From Ciona savignyi (Eukaryota > Chordata > Ascidiacea > Phlebobranchia > Cionidae): DNA of 64,000 nucleotides. Location: contig CH003372.1 of NCBI GenBank assembly GCA_000149265.1, positions 1-64,000 on the forward strand. The letters run 5' to 3'. Every line of letters starts with the position of its first letter. Positions within the stretch are counted from its first letter, which is position 1. The notes beneath the pieces were generated by a model. That model made no database searches, was not told where the DNA came from, and saw nothing but the letters and a program-made list of their open reading frames with translations. This document shows positions 1 through 12,084 of the stretch, piece by piece. Position numbers and translations under genes: made by a program.

Positions 1-202
1 GCACGTGTCGGGGAAAACTAAAAAGAGGGAAACTGCACACTAAAATGAATATTGTGATATTAGAGTTATTTTAAACATGGGGCTAGAGTTAGTTCTGGGG
101 TTGAGATTAGTGTTTGGGGCAGAGTTTAAATTTGTTTCTGTATTTTTACTGTACAGTTTCCCTCCTTCCCGCTTTCCCTCCTTTTAGCGTTTCTCCACGT
201 GC
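1..202. mobile_element. MITE, 'GGGAAACTG' family, copy at window edge
   Basis: This is a short non-coding element with imperfect inverted ends: GCACGTG at 1-7 and CACGTGC at 196-202. Inside those lie GGGAAACTGCACACTAAAAT on the left and its near-complement (CAGTTTCCC then TTTTAG) on the right. The core is a run of 'gggg(t)tagagttagttctggggttgag' type sequence. The same ends and core recur in about ten other places in the window. There is no coding capacity, so it is presumably moved in trans by a DNA transposase. The left edge may continue outside the window. Confidence 0.65.
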
Positions 203-849
203 CGCTGCAAATTCGCGCCAACTACGAATTACGACCAATGGCGTGTCTCAGCTTGCCCGCCAAAACACACTGTTACGTCACAATTGTAAATCAGCTGTTG
301 CGCCACAATGGAAAGAGAGCGAAAAGAGCGACACTACCATTGTCGTGTGATTGTGACGTAACAAGTGAATAAGGACGTTAAAAAGACACGGAACGAAAAG
401 CGCAACCAAAACATAAAAATAGACAATTAACACAAAAAAACGAAACTTAATTTGTGAACTTGCACAATGCAAATCAATAAGGCCAAACAGAGTTTAATAA
501 ACTTAATTTTTCGAAAAACCCCAACATTTTGTATTCTATGAGATTGAACAATAGCACGATTGCCATGTAAACGTCATAGAAAATTAAATTAAGTCCAAAA
601 TAGTAACCAAAATAAACAAGAAAGTCGTCAAAAGTTTGTATTTTCATGTTAAATTGGGTTGGCGATAATAAACCACGCCTTAATTACACTACAGCGTGAA
701 GTCTGCCGTTTTATTACGACGGCGGGCGAAATAACGGTTCTGAAGGGTTGTTATTGTGTCTATTTATAATTCAATTGATAATAAAATCAATTGCTAAGTG
801 GGCGAGGGCTTGGGTTTCAATTTATTTGTAAATCGTTAGTTGAGTGTTG

Positions 850-1760
850 TGTTAGGAAAGTCACCAGGTGTTGGGTTCGCATTGTTTTAATGAAAAACGC
901 GCTGCCCCCGCACGCGAGGCGCGATCGCGATTACAACTAAATCTTCAGCTAAATACACATTGATTGTGGAGAAAAGGCTGGTGGTTGGACTGAAACTGAA
1001 AACGACGGTGTGTGTGATTTTGAATGAGTCATCACGCTTTGTTCGTCGCTGCAATAGTTTGATTGCTGCAATGCGAGGGAAGGCAGCAATAAAAAGTGGG
1101 AAGGGGGGAAACTGCTCACTAAAACTATAGAAACTAATTTTAACTAAGCCCTAAATACTAATCTCAATCCCAGAACTATCCCAAACTTTAACTATGTTTA
1201 AAACTAACGCTAACGCCATAATCTTTATTTTAGTGAGCAGTTTTCCTCCTTCCCTCTTTTTCTCTTCCTCTTTTTAGTCCCCTCTGCAACCCGGTCGCTG
1301 GGTTCATTCGCGAAAATAAACCCGACGATTTGACCTTTAACCGACTTTTGGGTTTCGTGTGGCGAAACGTATATTGCCGCGACGCTTTTGCAAAACTACG
1401 GCTGCGAATTGCGAAAACGTCTGGTTAGCGAGTTAAAACCCCCTTCAAGTCTATTTGTGACGTCACAATACGTTATGAGTCATGGAAGTGAAGCACGCGA
1501 CGATTCGCGCGCGTTCGAGCGACAACGAGACAAACAAACAAAGAAAGTTACGATTGTCTCGCGACAACAAAAGCACTTGATGCCGCCCCTGAATAAACGG
1601 CGCCTAACCAGCGCAGAACCAGCATTGGAGCAACTTTAACACGCGGGTTCCAGGAAACCAACAAATGACGTCAGCAGAGTGGATTATTGCTGCAGAGTCC
1701 ACTCGCGGCTATTAGCAATCGCTATCTCCTTCAAAAGGGTGGTGCTTTGTCAGCAAATAC
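850..1760. promoter_or_regulatory. CpG-rich, CRE/AP-1-containing putative regulatory patch
   Basis: This patch is clearly richer in CpG than its AT-rich surroundings, for example around 895-935 and 1300-1640. It carries two perfect CRE palindromes TGACGTCA at 1458-1465 and 1666-1673, and an AP-1-type TGAGTCAT at 1025-1032. A MITE has inserted into it (1088-1282). No gene starts convincingly within it on either strand, so it may serve a gene to the left of the window. Function is inferred from composition and motifs only. Confidence 0.35.
1088..1282. mobile_element. MITE, 'GGGAAACTG' family
   Basis: The left end is GGGGGGAAACTGCTCACTAA and the right end is its complement-like TTTTAGTGAGCAGTTTTCC. 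The core matches other copies (ACTAATCTCAATCCCAGAAC). It lies inside the CpG-rich patch. Confidence 0.65.
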
Positions 1761-2444
1761 AAAAATAGCATTTGCTGCATGGAGAGGCTACTTTACTAAG
1801 ATTCACGTGATAACTTTGGGTGTAAATAGAAGTTAAAAAAAACATTTGGGAAAACCTAAAAATAAATCCCTTAAATTTCACCTAATCTCCAGTTCGGATA
1901 AAGAACGGGGTAGTAAAAATAGCTTCGTGTTTCTATTTTAGGAGGAATCACGTGAAAACTAATACGTACATGCTATTTTTAAAAACTGTGGCGAAATTGT
2001 ACAGATGATTTTTTTAATTCGTGCAATAACCATCATAATATCATATATGCTTGTCCCCTAATTATGATACTTTTTACATTTAAAGTTCGATGAATTTTGT
2101 AGAAAGTTTAATTAGTTTGACCCCACAAACGGAAGGCGATTAAAAAAAACGGTTGTTAACCGAATTTGCTGTTAAAAATATGCGTAGCGAGTTGGGATAA
2201 AGGATTAACCGGCGCGCTTATGCAACATTTTCTATTCGAATGGGAAGCATGTAAATGACGTGAATGTACTAGTGGAGCGCATATAAAGGTAACGATATTT
2301 ATGTAACGCGTTAGTTAACATACAAAAAAGACTCCGCCATGTATTTGTTGATAATTTGCGAATAGTCGCGACTTTGAACGAAAGGCACAGTAAGTAAAAG
2401 AAGGAAATACGACAATTAGAACCAGACACTAATTCACTATAACG

Positions 2445-2815
2445 AAATGAGTCGCTGTCTGTATTTTAATTATATTAATCGGTCGCGTTAACCATTCGGC
2501 TGAAAACTTTTTTTCCCAGTCAAGTTTCGAACCCAGAAGCGCTGAATTCGCCAAATCCGTTTTTTGTGTCTTTATATTGATCGGGTGACGTTAACCATTC
2601 GTACACACAAACTTTTTACGGACCTAGTTTTTGAACCCAGAACCGCCGCATCCAACGCTTTTATGTCTTTATTAGGTGGGCCACGTTAACCATTCGCCCA
2701 CACTTTTTTCCCAGGGACTAGTTTTCGAATCCAGAAGCGCTTTGTCCCACGTTTTTATGTTTTTTCGCGTTAACCATTCGGCCACACAACCGCCCACCGC
2801 CCAATTACTACTTCC
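2445..2815 (-). repeat. Tandem array of four tRNA-like units
   Basis: Read on the minus strand, four head-to-tail units of roughly 95-110 bp each contain a box A-like motif CGAATGGTTAACG. The first three are followed by a box B-like motif (variants of GGTTCGAAAC). The boxes resemble those of class II tRNAs (Ser/Leu type), but the units lack a clean acceptor stem or anticodon arm, so they are not functional tRNA genes. Similar single units are scattered through the window, but this is the longest run. It may be a tandem SINE head or amplified tRNA pseudogenes. Confidence 0.55.
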
Positions 2816-4527
2816 AGTACAATCACAATACGGCTTGAAGTAGCTACTTGACACGAATGAATCGACGGTGATTTACATGACCGATGCGCATTCGACGATC
2901 CAATGCTATTACTCTGCTCGTGCGAATCCCATTGAAGGGTAATTGATGTTGACTAATATAAACTACACAATTGTAGTATCGTAGGCGTTTTACTGTTATT
3001 TATCATCGGTCAAATGCGACGTTTATTACGAGCATATACCGATAAAATGCCACGTTTTATAGTTGTAACAGATTCCGTAAATATTTTGCGTTTTTTTAAA
3101 TGTGTATTTAAAAAAAATTAAAACGTATATATTTTATTGATTTTTTAGAAAAAATGGTGAAAAACCAATATTATTACAGACATTTTAACATTTCTTATAC
3201 ATTGTAAATTTCCTATATTTATTTCTATATACACATAAATGAAAATATATAGAAATACAAATATATAAAAACATATATCTTGTTCGTTTTTTCGCAAATA
3301 AGACCAAAATCAACAAAACCAAATAAAATAAATCAACCCAACACGCCAATAAACCACAGTTTAAACCCAATTACGACACATTTGTTTTGTTTGAAACGTA
3401 CGTGGATAAAGTCACGCGATTATAGTGTGTGCAATAGCGTTTGATTTCTCATATTTGCTATATATACCCACAAAATACAGCCAAGTATATAATACAATAC
3501 GCAACCGGTTAAATACACATAAGAAAAACGATATACTTTTTCTACCATTAAAAGTAAATATTTTCTTTGAATCATATCAAATATACGACGGGCTATTTTT
3601 CTTATTTTATGATAATTTATAATTAAGTTTATTGACATAATTTATGACGTTATTTTATACGCTTAACATGTAATCTAACTTTTTTCAGGATTGAACTATT
3701 TTTTGCATTTAGTTGTGTTTTGTTTGAATTAATTATTTACTTGGTATTTAGTAGATGGGGTTCAATTGTATTATCACTATTAAATTTGTAACATTATTTA
3801 CTATTTAACGTTATTATCAGTTAAAATAGTGGTTACGATAATATAAATTCTTATTCAAATACCGGTACATTTCAACAATAACTAAGCAAAACACATAGTT
3901 TTTTCACACTTGTAATTGCTTTTCGTATTTTTCCTTAAACCGCTTTCATTTTATGTATTCCTTTCGGTCTATTACGACGGTAGTTTTGCCGATTTTCTTG
4001 TTTTACTTTCTATATTTTAGGGGTGTGTTCTTTTAATTATTTTTTTATAGGAGCGAAAAACAAATAAATATAAAATAAATTGTGTTGTCGATTATTGGAA
4101 TATCAATATAACCACAGTATATAATGTCCACAGTTGTGACACATGTCCACACTATGCATATGTACACAGTTGTAACATATGTACACAAACCATTCAAGTT
4201 ACGAACTACGATTGCGCCACGGTGTTACGTCACGATAGGTCATGTAAAGTTGACAGACGTCAAATACGTAATCCCAATCATTGAATGACTGTTTTTCGTT
4301 TACTCCTCGCAAATATTAAATCCGTGTCCGTAAACTGGCAAAATAAATGACCGTCGTTTTTTTCATTTAAAAACAAACCAGTTTAAAACTTCTTTTAAAT
4401 ATATTTTAAAAGGTTAACCAACAGCACAACACTAATATTTTATTATCCAACGAAATAAGAACACGTCATTAAACTTGCGATTTGCAGTTATGTTTTTTAC
4501 TTTTCCTGTCATTTTTATTGCTAAACG

Positions 4528-4722
4528 GACAACACTAAAATAAGGGAAAGCGGAAAGGAGGGAAACTGCTCACTAAAACTATTTAAGCTAATTTTAACCC
4601 TGCCCTAAACAATAAACTCAACCCCAGAACTAACCGTAACTCCAACCCCATGTTTAAAACTAACTCTAATGCGCTAATCTTTATTTTAGTGTGCAGTTTC
4701 GCTCTTTATAGTTTTTCCCTTA
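4528..4722. mobile_element. MITE, 'GGGAAACTG' family
   Basis: It is bounded by ACACTAAAATAAGGGAAAG on the left and a GTGCAGTTTCGCTC / AGTTTTTCCC end on the right. The core (CTCAACCCCAGAACTAAC) is the same as in other copies. Confidence 0.65.
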
Positions 4723-5689
4723 CTAACGTTCAAAGTGACCGTTTTACATTTACCTCCATGGATATATTACTGTATTTCGTATTACTGTATATTATAATAT
4801 TTTTGTATAATTGAATATTATCATTATTAACAAAATTGAGTTTACAAACTGTTTAACTTTATTTGACAAAATGTGTCAGCGGTATCAAAGGCGTTTACAA
4901 GAACAAAGGCCATTTATTTTTGGACACAAAACGTTCGCAATCTTTACAAATGGGATTGTGACTCATACCGTGGCGAAATTTAAAACGCATTTTTGCCAAC
5001 GTTATAAAGCGTGGGAAAAATAAGTTAAAAAATTATACCTAGAAAAAATTTACCAATAATAATAAAATAACTATCAATCTAAAATTTGTGCTTAGATAAT
5101 TCTACACTGCATTTTCCCCTAGCAAATGGTATTAAGGTAGGAAATTAACTAAGTCTAATACCTACAAAAAATCCCTATCCTATCCTAAATTCACTAATAA
5201 TAATAAATAAAATCACATCATTTTGGCAATTGTGCAGACAATTCTACAATTACACATCATTCACATAAAAGTTAAATCCATGTACTATCTTCACTTAAGA
5301 AAGCCCATATGTCACATACAGATTGCTTAAATGTTAATAAGATATAAAAATGCAACAGAAAAGATCCAATAAATCTTTTAAGAATCAGCTATTTTTAAAC
5401 TGTGAGTAAGAATCATTGTAGTATATTTCAACTTTGTGTTTTATGGTGGCTAACTGAAAGGTCATAATGTTTATTACTCCATTCACAAAGTCTGGTTAGA
5501 CAGGCAAAACTTTTGTTGCTGGATTAATCAGTAACTGCATTACAACATATAGCGTATTGCGACTGTTATAGGACTGGTAAACAAAATAGTTATACGGTTT
5601 CGGTAGTGCTGTAATGGATTTATGATACCGGTAGAATCTATTTCCAATTGTATGAAATGAGGATTTTAAAGGTCATGACCATAGGTTGG

Positions 5690-6060
5690 GTAGTTTGATA
5701 CTTGCCTTGACTACTTTTTACTATATTTATGAACACACTATGTAGTCTAGTGGTAGTCTAGTTTTACTATATTTATGAACACACTATGTAGTCTAGTGGA
5801 TAAGAACTGAGACTGTTACCCGACAAGTACTTGGTTTGATTGTTACCCTGACTACTTTCTGCTATATGAGTAATGCACATGATGTACTGGTAGTCTAATG
5901 AATAAGAATGGAGGTTGTAACCCAACTGTACCGGGTTTGATATTCACCCTGACCACTTTCTATAATTATATAACACGTGATGTAGTCTAATGGATAAGAA
6001 TAGAGGTCGTGGCTAAAAGGGTGCTCGGTTGGATTTTCACTCCAACCACTTTCTAAAAGG
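5690..6060 (+). repeat. Tandem tRNA-like units, 'TAGTCTAGTGGATAAG' family
   Basis: Three clear units start near 5787, 5889 and 5979, with a truncated one before them. They repeat at about 90-100 bp. Each has a box A-like TAGTCTAGTGGATAAG and a box B-like GGTTTGATNNTCACCC. The boxes resemble those of Asp/Glu-type tRNAs but fold poorly by eye. Related single copies are near 44030-44180 (plus) and 51398-51470 (minus). Confidence 0.5.
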
Positions 6061-7080
6061 TTGTGTCCTTGGGCAGACATTGCCTATATTCAGTTGTACA
6101 AATTTTGATTGGATTTTTTTATATGATACACTGCAGAAACTCTGTCAACTCGACTGTGGGCACGAGGTAATAGGGCGCGAGGTAATATAACCGATGCTAT
6201 TTCTACCAGTTTTACCAATAACACTCTAAAATACATCCTTCACAAAAAAGCAAATTACATGACATACCTGTAAGTTTTACGTATTGGGTCTGGGGTTTTC
6301 GATGTGTATTTCAGGTCCGATTTCACCCTTTTTTCACTTGAAGAGTGCTGGAATGAATTAAAAAATAGTCACTATCAACAACCAGAGCTGGTACACCAAA
6401 ACCATCTTTTAGGGGGTAATTTAGGGTATGAAACTAATTAAGATGTACTTGGCACCATAATATTGGTTTAAGTGTCCATAAATACTAAATAGTGCCCTAA
6501 ATGAATGCTATAGTACAGCAGCAATGTTATAGTGGCTAATATTTGGTCTAAATGGGCTTATTTTTTTGTAAATGTTGTAGGGTCTGATTTAGACTATGGA
6601 GCTTAAAAAGGTTGACTTTGGCACCATAACGCTGGGTTTAGTGTCTATATTCAGTGCCCTATAGTATAGCATACCAAGTGTATAGTATAACATACACATA
6701 GTACCATTATGGTATTGTAGCATACAAAACATATTTATATATTAGGGATGAATCTTTGGCTTATGCAGAGCATGAACTTACAGGTGTAAAAAGTGGAAAG
6801 CAGTACACTGAATTTCGGTGTGTTGGTGTTTGGGTTATTGCTTTAGGTAGTTATGGATGTCCAAGTTAAAAAGGTTATGCCATTAGAGTTAGGGTTGGGG
6901 TTAGTTTTAGTGGGGTTCAGTCTTGAGAGAAACGTGTATTAGTTCTAGGGTTGAGATTTATGTGGGTAAGGGTTAGTTCTAGGTTTGGGACTTAGGTGTG
7001 TAAGAGTTTTTGTTCTGAGATTCTGGTGTTTATATACCGTACCATTCAAACAATTAACCATTAAAACAGTGGTTTACCCA

Positions 7081-8799
7081 TTAACCAATAAAACAACCCA
7101 CCCTATCCCGCCTATGATTGGTCTCTATTATACTGATGACTGATTTCCGAGTGACTGCTCTCGTGAAGCTTCTCCTCCTGGTGATGAGAGATCCGTCATC
7201 TCCACCGCTCTGCAGGGAGTCCTGGAGGAAGAGGAAGAAAATATATCATTTTTTTCTATGTAATATTTTTTCCTCTGATAAGATAAACAGAATTTGAACT
7301 TTTTTGGGAACATTAAAATAATAAAATCCAAGCACACGCTGTTACAGCTTTGTCGAATTGGCATTACTTTAATAACGGACCAGAATTGTATAAAGTTCTT
7401 TAGAAAACCTCAAATCACTTACTGAAGATGGTAAATGCTCCAAAGATTGATCAGAATTTAACAGTTTCTTCAAAATACCATCTTCAACATGCGTATCATC
7501 TGTAATCCCGTCAACTGACCGTGAAATTGATTCAAACTTCACATTTGAAGCACTGGACAACTCATTCAACGATGACCTTAAAGACAACCCTTGTTTGACG
7601 GTATTTCTCTGCGCTGAAGCGCTGGAACGGTGTCTCTTTTCAGTCGGACCACGGGTAAAATTGCCGTGCTCTGGTTTGCTCTGCTGACGCTGGTAGTAAG
7701 CGAGGCGACCGTCTTTCTTCAGTTTGTGGTAACCTGGGTTTTGGATCGGTGGATTAAGATTTTCATAGGATAGAAAAATCATGTTTATTCCCATGAGTGG
7801 TAAAACCAAGGGTGTTAACACAGGGGCAATCGTCAGATCACCTCGCGCCCACCGTCGGGTTACCGGAGCTATTGCAGTGCGTTGTGCATGATTTTGATGT
7901 TTCAATTTATTATAACCCAATAATCCGCTGACTTTAGGCAATATCTGTTACGTGTCTTGACCAAGAAAACAACCGACTAGCTAGCGATTAGTTTCGTAAG
8001 CAAAGAAACAAAAGCAAAGAACAATAAATGACACAAAACTAGGGAACCAATTGTAACCCTGCCGCAAAAACTAATCTTTACCCAAGAGCTTACCATAACC
8101 ACTCCTAACACTTAACATAATGCCCAAACTTTTGTGGTAGTTTACCATTTTCCCTTCTTTGAATTTATAGTAAACATTAAAGAGGGTAAAAGGGAAATAT
8201 AGAGGGAAGTGCTCACTAAAATGAAGATTAAAATGAAGATTAATAGAGGGGTAGAAAGGGTTTGTTTGGGTGTTTATTTTATAGTTAGAGACAGGGAGAG
8301 ACCTAGTTTTCATAATTGAAGTAATAAGTTACCATCCTTTCTTCATTTAGTTTTGCTTTCAATTTACCGGGCAACACTATAAAGATGGGAAGAGGGAAGG
8401 AGGGCAGGAGGGAAACTGCTCACTAAACCTATGGAAATTACTTTTAACCCTGCCCTAAACACTAATCTCAACCCCAGAATCAACCTTAACTCTAACCCCA
8501 TGTTTACAACAAACTCTGAAGGAAATGGATCACTAAAAATTAAAATTTCCCTAGTTCCCGCTTTTTTCCCTTTTAGTTTTCCCCAATTTACCTTCTGGTT
8601 TTAATGAAGAATTCAAAGAACTTTTCGCATTTTGGCTCAAACTCCGTTTCAAAAAGGCCTCCACGACTTGCTTGGATTCTTGCAGTGCTTTTCTTTCGAC
8701 TTCTTGAGTTGGACTAAAGTGTTCAGGTTGTTGATCTTCGGTTACGTGGTTACTGGCGATATTAATTCCAATATCTTGTTCGTCAAAGTCAAAACTCAT
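7081..8799 (-). CDS. Unrecognised three-exon gene, predicted 219 aa
   Basis: Model by phase matching: exon 1 8799-8592, exon 2 7733-7423, exon 3 7221-7081, predicting 219 aa. Donors are AG|GTAAAT and CA|GTAAGT; the last acceptor has a strong pyrimidine tract (TTTTCTTCCTCTTCCTCCAG). The start ATG at 8799 opens MSFDFDEQDIG. The protein is hydrophilic and Ser/Lys/Arg rich, with no signal peptide, membrane segment or motif I can name; the middle has YHKLKKDGRLAYYQRQQSK and the end is basic (LITRRRSFTRAVTRKS). Intron 1 contains a MITE piece (8551-8590) and a SINE (7765-7997), the latter giving a false in-frame extension ahead of exon 2. If the last donor is not used, exon 2 reads on to a stop at 7369. 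Family unknown; the first two exons are better supported than the third. Confidence 0.55.
7765..7997 (-). mobile_element. tRNA-derived SINE in intron 1 of the unrecognised gene
   Basis: Reading on the minus strand it runs from the GCTAGCTAGTCGG segment through the GGTAACCCGACGGTGGGCGCG segment to the ATAAACATGA...TCCTATG tail. It ends only about 30 bp before the exon 2 acceptor and is responsible for a SINE-encoded open stretch upstream of the real exon. Confidence 0.7.
8367..8590. mobile_element. MITE, 'GGGAAACTG' family, next to the exon 1 donor
   Basis: The GGAGGGAAACTGCTCACTAA left part, a CTCAACCCCAGAATCAACC core and a TTTTAGTTTTCCCC right end are present. The right end abuts the exon 1 donor (GT at 8590-8591 on the minus strand), so the element sits within a few bases of the splice site. 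A related, more diverged copy lies at about 8040-8345. Confidence 0.6.
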
Positions 8800-11157
8800 A
8801 CTCAGTATTTCGATAACAATATAACTTTTAAAACAGCATATATAAATAACAATTTCCTATGATCTGTGACAGTATGGTGGTAATTAATCATATTTAGTTT
8901 TGTTTGTTAGTGGCAAAGTTTACCACCTATTATAGAAAAAATACTTGAAAAAACCACAAAACATGACATATCTGTAAGAAGATAGTTAGGCAAAACATAA
9001 ATACACACAAAAAAAACATTTTTTTTAGTTTTGTGCCTACGAAGCAATATTTTGTAGAGTCTAATACCTTTTCTTTATAAATATTGTGATACCGGTACAT
9101 TAATTAAACTTTGTAGCCTAGCCCTGTATAAGTATTAATCCTATGTTCTTGTTTAAGTTTCACTTGATTTTTGGTCATTTTCTACTTCAAAAGACAGCAC
9201 TTAAGCTGTGACATTTACCACTTTTTACACAATAAGACCTTTTACTGTTGTAACTAATAAAATCATACAACTGTAAAAATGGTTACCGAACTAAACATCA
9301 GACATAACTAGTAATAAAATTAAGCAGTACTTACTCTTGTCCTAAGGCCTGTTTGGTTAGCTATTACGTTGAAATTATTGCAAAATAACTGAAAAAATCT
9401 GTATAGTGAACTAAACAACGTACCTTGCCGTTATGCTGAGTGGCCATATATAAAATACCTTTCCCGCCGTAGCCACTATTTATACCGAATCAATAATGGA
9501 CGCCCTACCATAGCAACTTGGTGTTTTAAAATAGGGGAGTTTTTTTATTTTTTATGAATAGAAATCTATTTTTAACTGTAAAGGTGCAACTACAAAGTAA
9601 TTAGGAAAAACTATGCACGAAAGATAATAATGGTGGTGATGATATTCATATATTGTACATCCTACGAACCACCTTAAGAATAAAACCAAACAAGACAACT
9701 TCCTTTAGAAATCAGACACCGTTCGTCATAAAGAGATCGGGTGATTCAGGGAAAGTTACAATTTCAATAAACCCCCTTTAAAACAAAGCCAAGATGAACA
9801 CATAATCATAACTGACTTACAGTAGCTTACCTGATAAAAATTACTCAACTCCTACTGTTAAAATTGCGGGGGAAATTTTCGGTAGTGCAGGGTTAAAAGT
9901 TTTAAAACTTTCCAAATTCAAATTAAATCAACTTGTGATGCAACTGTGTTAAACAGTCAACACGAAACTGATACACCCAACTTCCCCTTTAATCTGTACT
10001 GAATGAAACATGATAGCTTAGACGTAAATGACAAGCCCGGGCTTGCCCCTATGTCTATGTATTGCAACACAATAGAATAATCAAAGTAGGCAACGGTAAT
10101 TAAGGTAAGGGTCAAAAACTATCAGTTTTGTAATATACACATTTGTATATATGGTAATTAAAAATGTAACAGCACCAGTGTCGTTGTAGAAAAGCGGTAC
10201 CTAACGATATGATAGGCCCACTTCTATATGGGTTTGATGTAAGCCCTATTTTTGGCTTTGCAATGCAATTACAAAAAAAAGTGTCGTAAAGCAATTTAAG
10301 CGGAACTACTTAGGCCTATTCTAATCTCCGCTGAACCCCTGATACTAACTTATCGAACACAGTTTAAGAACCACTGGACTAAGCTATTTGGATGAAAACT
10401 TATTATTTAAACAATGTGGACTGGGTCTTAAAACGAAGTGATTGAGATTATTTTTACGAAAGTCTTATTTCGCTTTTTCATTACAATAAAGAAGAATATC
10501 ATAGTTATTTAAAAAAAGAAGGCAAGATAAAACGGCAAACTCTAGTAGTTAAAGCACGTCAGTGAATAGACACGGTATAACGGAGAAAAAATGACGTGGT
10601 CGTTAAACTTTAATAAAAAGTTTTTTTTGTTATGCTGTATACCGTCTTTATATTTACCGGTAATAATTTGTTAGTCGGGCATGACACGAAAGTTCAGGCT
10701 AACGAAAAATGCAAGATTGTGGGTTAAACAACATTATCAAACAAGTAATCAAAATTTAACATAGCCTATTTATTTTTTGTATGATATCGCACTATAAGCT
10801 CTACTGATTGTCATAATAATATTTATGTCGTAACAAACGTAACTGAAATGTGGTATGATTAAATATTGCGTCATTAAACCAGAAACCTTTACAATTAACG
10901 GTTAAAAAAGAAAGAAGGCACGGAGACTACAGTTAAGCCGACTGAACTGTCCATTCGCGGATCTCTTTGTAAAAGCGCGTGTAAAATTTTGTTTGGGCAA
11001 AAAAAATAAAAATTGTGCGTTTAACGCGAGTTGGTGGTCTTAGACCGAAACCCCTACGTGCAATGTGGAAATTAATCCACTTATGGTATAGTATCCCTAC
11101 TGGTGGGTGCTGGCAGACACTCTTAACGAGTATCTCCACAGCGTGCAATCCACGTTT

Positions 11158-11430
11158 TGGTCCAGCCGGTTAGTCCGGCGGTTTAGTGCGTCGCCTTCAA
11201 TCGAAAGGTTGCAGGTGCGAAACTGGTCGCTAGCTAGTCGGGTGTGTCCTTGGGCAAGGCACTTTACGGACATTGCCTAAACCCAGCAGATTAATGGGTT
11301 CTACCAAATTGAAGAAAAGTGTCTATCATATACAACACACTGCAATACGGTGGGCGCGATGTGATCTGACGTGTGTTAAACCCCTTGGTTTTCCCATTCA
11401 CGGAGATAAACATGAATATGCTATTTTATC
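11158..11430 (+). mobile_element. Near full-length tRNA-derived SINE
   Basis: This is a good reference copy of the main SINE. It has a tRNA-like head (GGTTAGTCCGGCGGTTTAGT, then box B-like GGTTGCAGGTGCGAAACTGG) and a central GTGTCCTTGGGCAAGGCAC segment of the kind conserved in several animal SINEs. A body with AACACACTGCAATA and CGCGATGTGATCTGACG follows, then a tail AAACATGAATATGCTAT. More than 25 copies or fragments occur in the window on both strands. Confidence 0.75.
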
Positions 11431-11794
11431 TTTTTTGGGGAATGAATGAGTGTGTGTGTGTGTAGAAAAGAGTTTGGAACAGCAATGACGATCTACATAT
11501 TTTTGGGCCCCGAATACAGTAAAAAATATAGTTCCAACGTCGCGCTTTATCAATAACAGTTTCAAAGAGAATATTATGATTATTCCCAACCGCTTGGTGG
11601 CGTAATAGAGCGAGAGTCGTGGAGGGAAAAACACCGAATGGTTAAAGTGACCGATCCATAAACCGACTCCTCGACAAAAACGGTCTTTGTAAGAAATTAA
11701 ATACTTAGCTCGTTAAAAATTCTCTTTACCGTGAGGTTATTAGAAATTAGTAACAAATTCTACGTTTACGTTGTTTTAAACTCAGTACCCTAGA

Positions 11795-11925
11795 CTCATA
11801 ATTTTTTACCGAGCCAACTTTCGAACCCATGATGTTCTCGTCACTAGTACCGTTTTTGATATAGTTGTCGGTATATGTATCGGTCGCGTTAACCATTCGG
11901 CCACACGACCGTACTAGGTTTCTAA
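11795..11925 (-). repeat. tRNA-Ser-like repeat unit
   Basis: Minus strand: GTGTGGCCGAATGGTTAACG (box A-like) followed after about 60 bp by CATGGGTTCGAAAG (box B-like). It is degenerate and not a functional tRNA. Similar units are at 12835-12940, 18895-18985, 19405-19510, 22495-22600, 22795-22880 and 46695-46785 (minus), and at 19660-19750, 21170-21275, 23135-23225 and 23258-23350 (plus). Confidence 0.55.
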
Positions 11926-12084
11926 TGACCATTTTTGTATTCACCCGCTAGCATTTATACAACAAACACAAATCATCACTGTTAAAATCAGTCGGTTTTG
12001 TTTTTGGTTGTAAGACGACGAACTAACCTACCTAGCTATTCAGCCGAATTCAAATGTTTCAGCAACTATAACATAAGTGTCTTG

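Larger units (their letters stand above)
203..7080. other. Gene-poor left flank
   Basis: I see no convincing coding exon in this stretch. It holds the promoter-like patch at 850-1760, MITE copies at 1088-1282 and 4528-4722, and two tandem arrays of tRNA-like units (2445-2815 and 5690-6060). The rest is AT-rich sequence with a short degenerate tandem around 4115-4190 (ATGTCCACAGTTGTGACAC-like units). The small open frames here are below 85 codons, have no recognisable domain and mostly run through repeats. Confidence 0.6.

Noticed and set aside
2445-2815. Functional tRNA genes
   Set aside because: Box A and box B are recognisable, but no unit shows a paired acceptor stem plus anticodon arm by eye.
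7734-7941. N-terminal extension of the left gene's exon 2 reading frame, with a start codon
   Set aside because: It translates a reverse SINE ([12 protein letters not shown]-like peptide, which also appears in many other SINE copies in the window). The in-phase acceptor at 7734-7735 marks the true exon start.
10933-11148. 71-codon minus-strand frame
   Set aside because: No splice signals, motif or matching neighbour; close to a SINE head.
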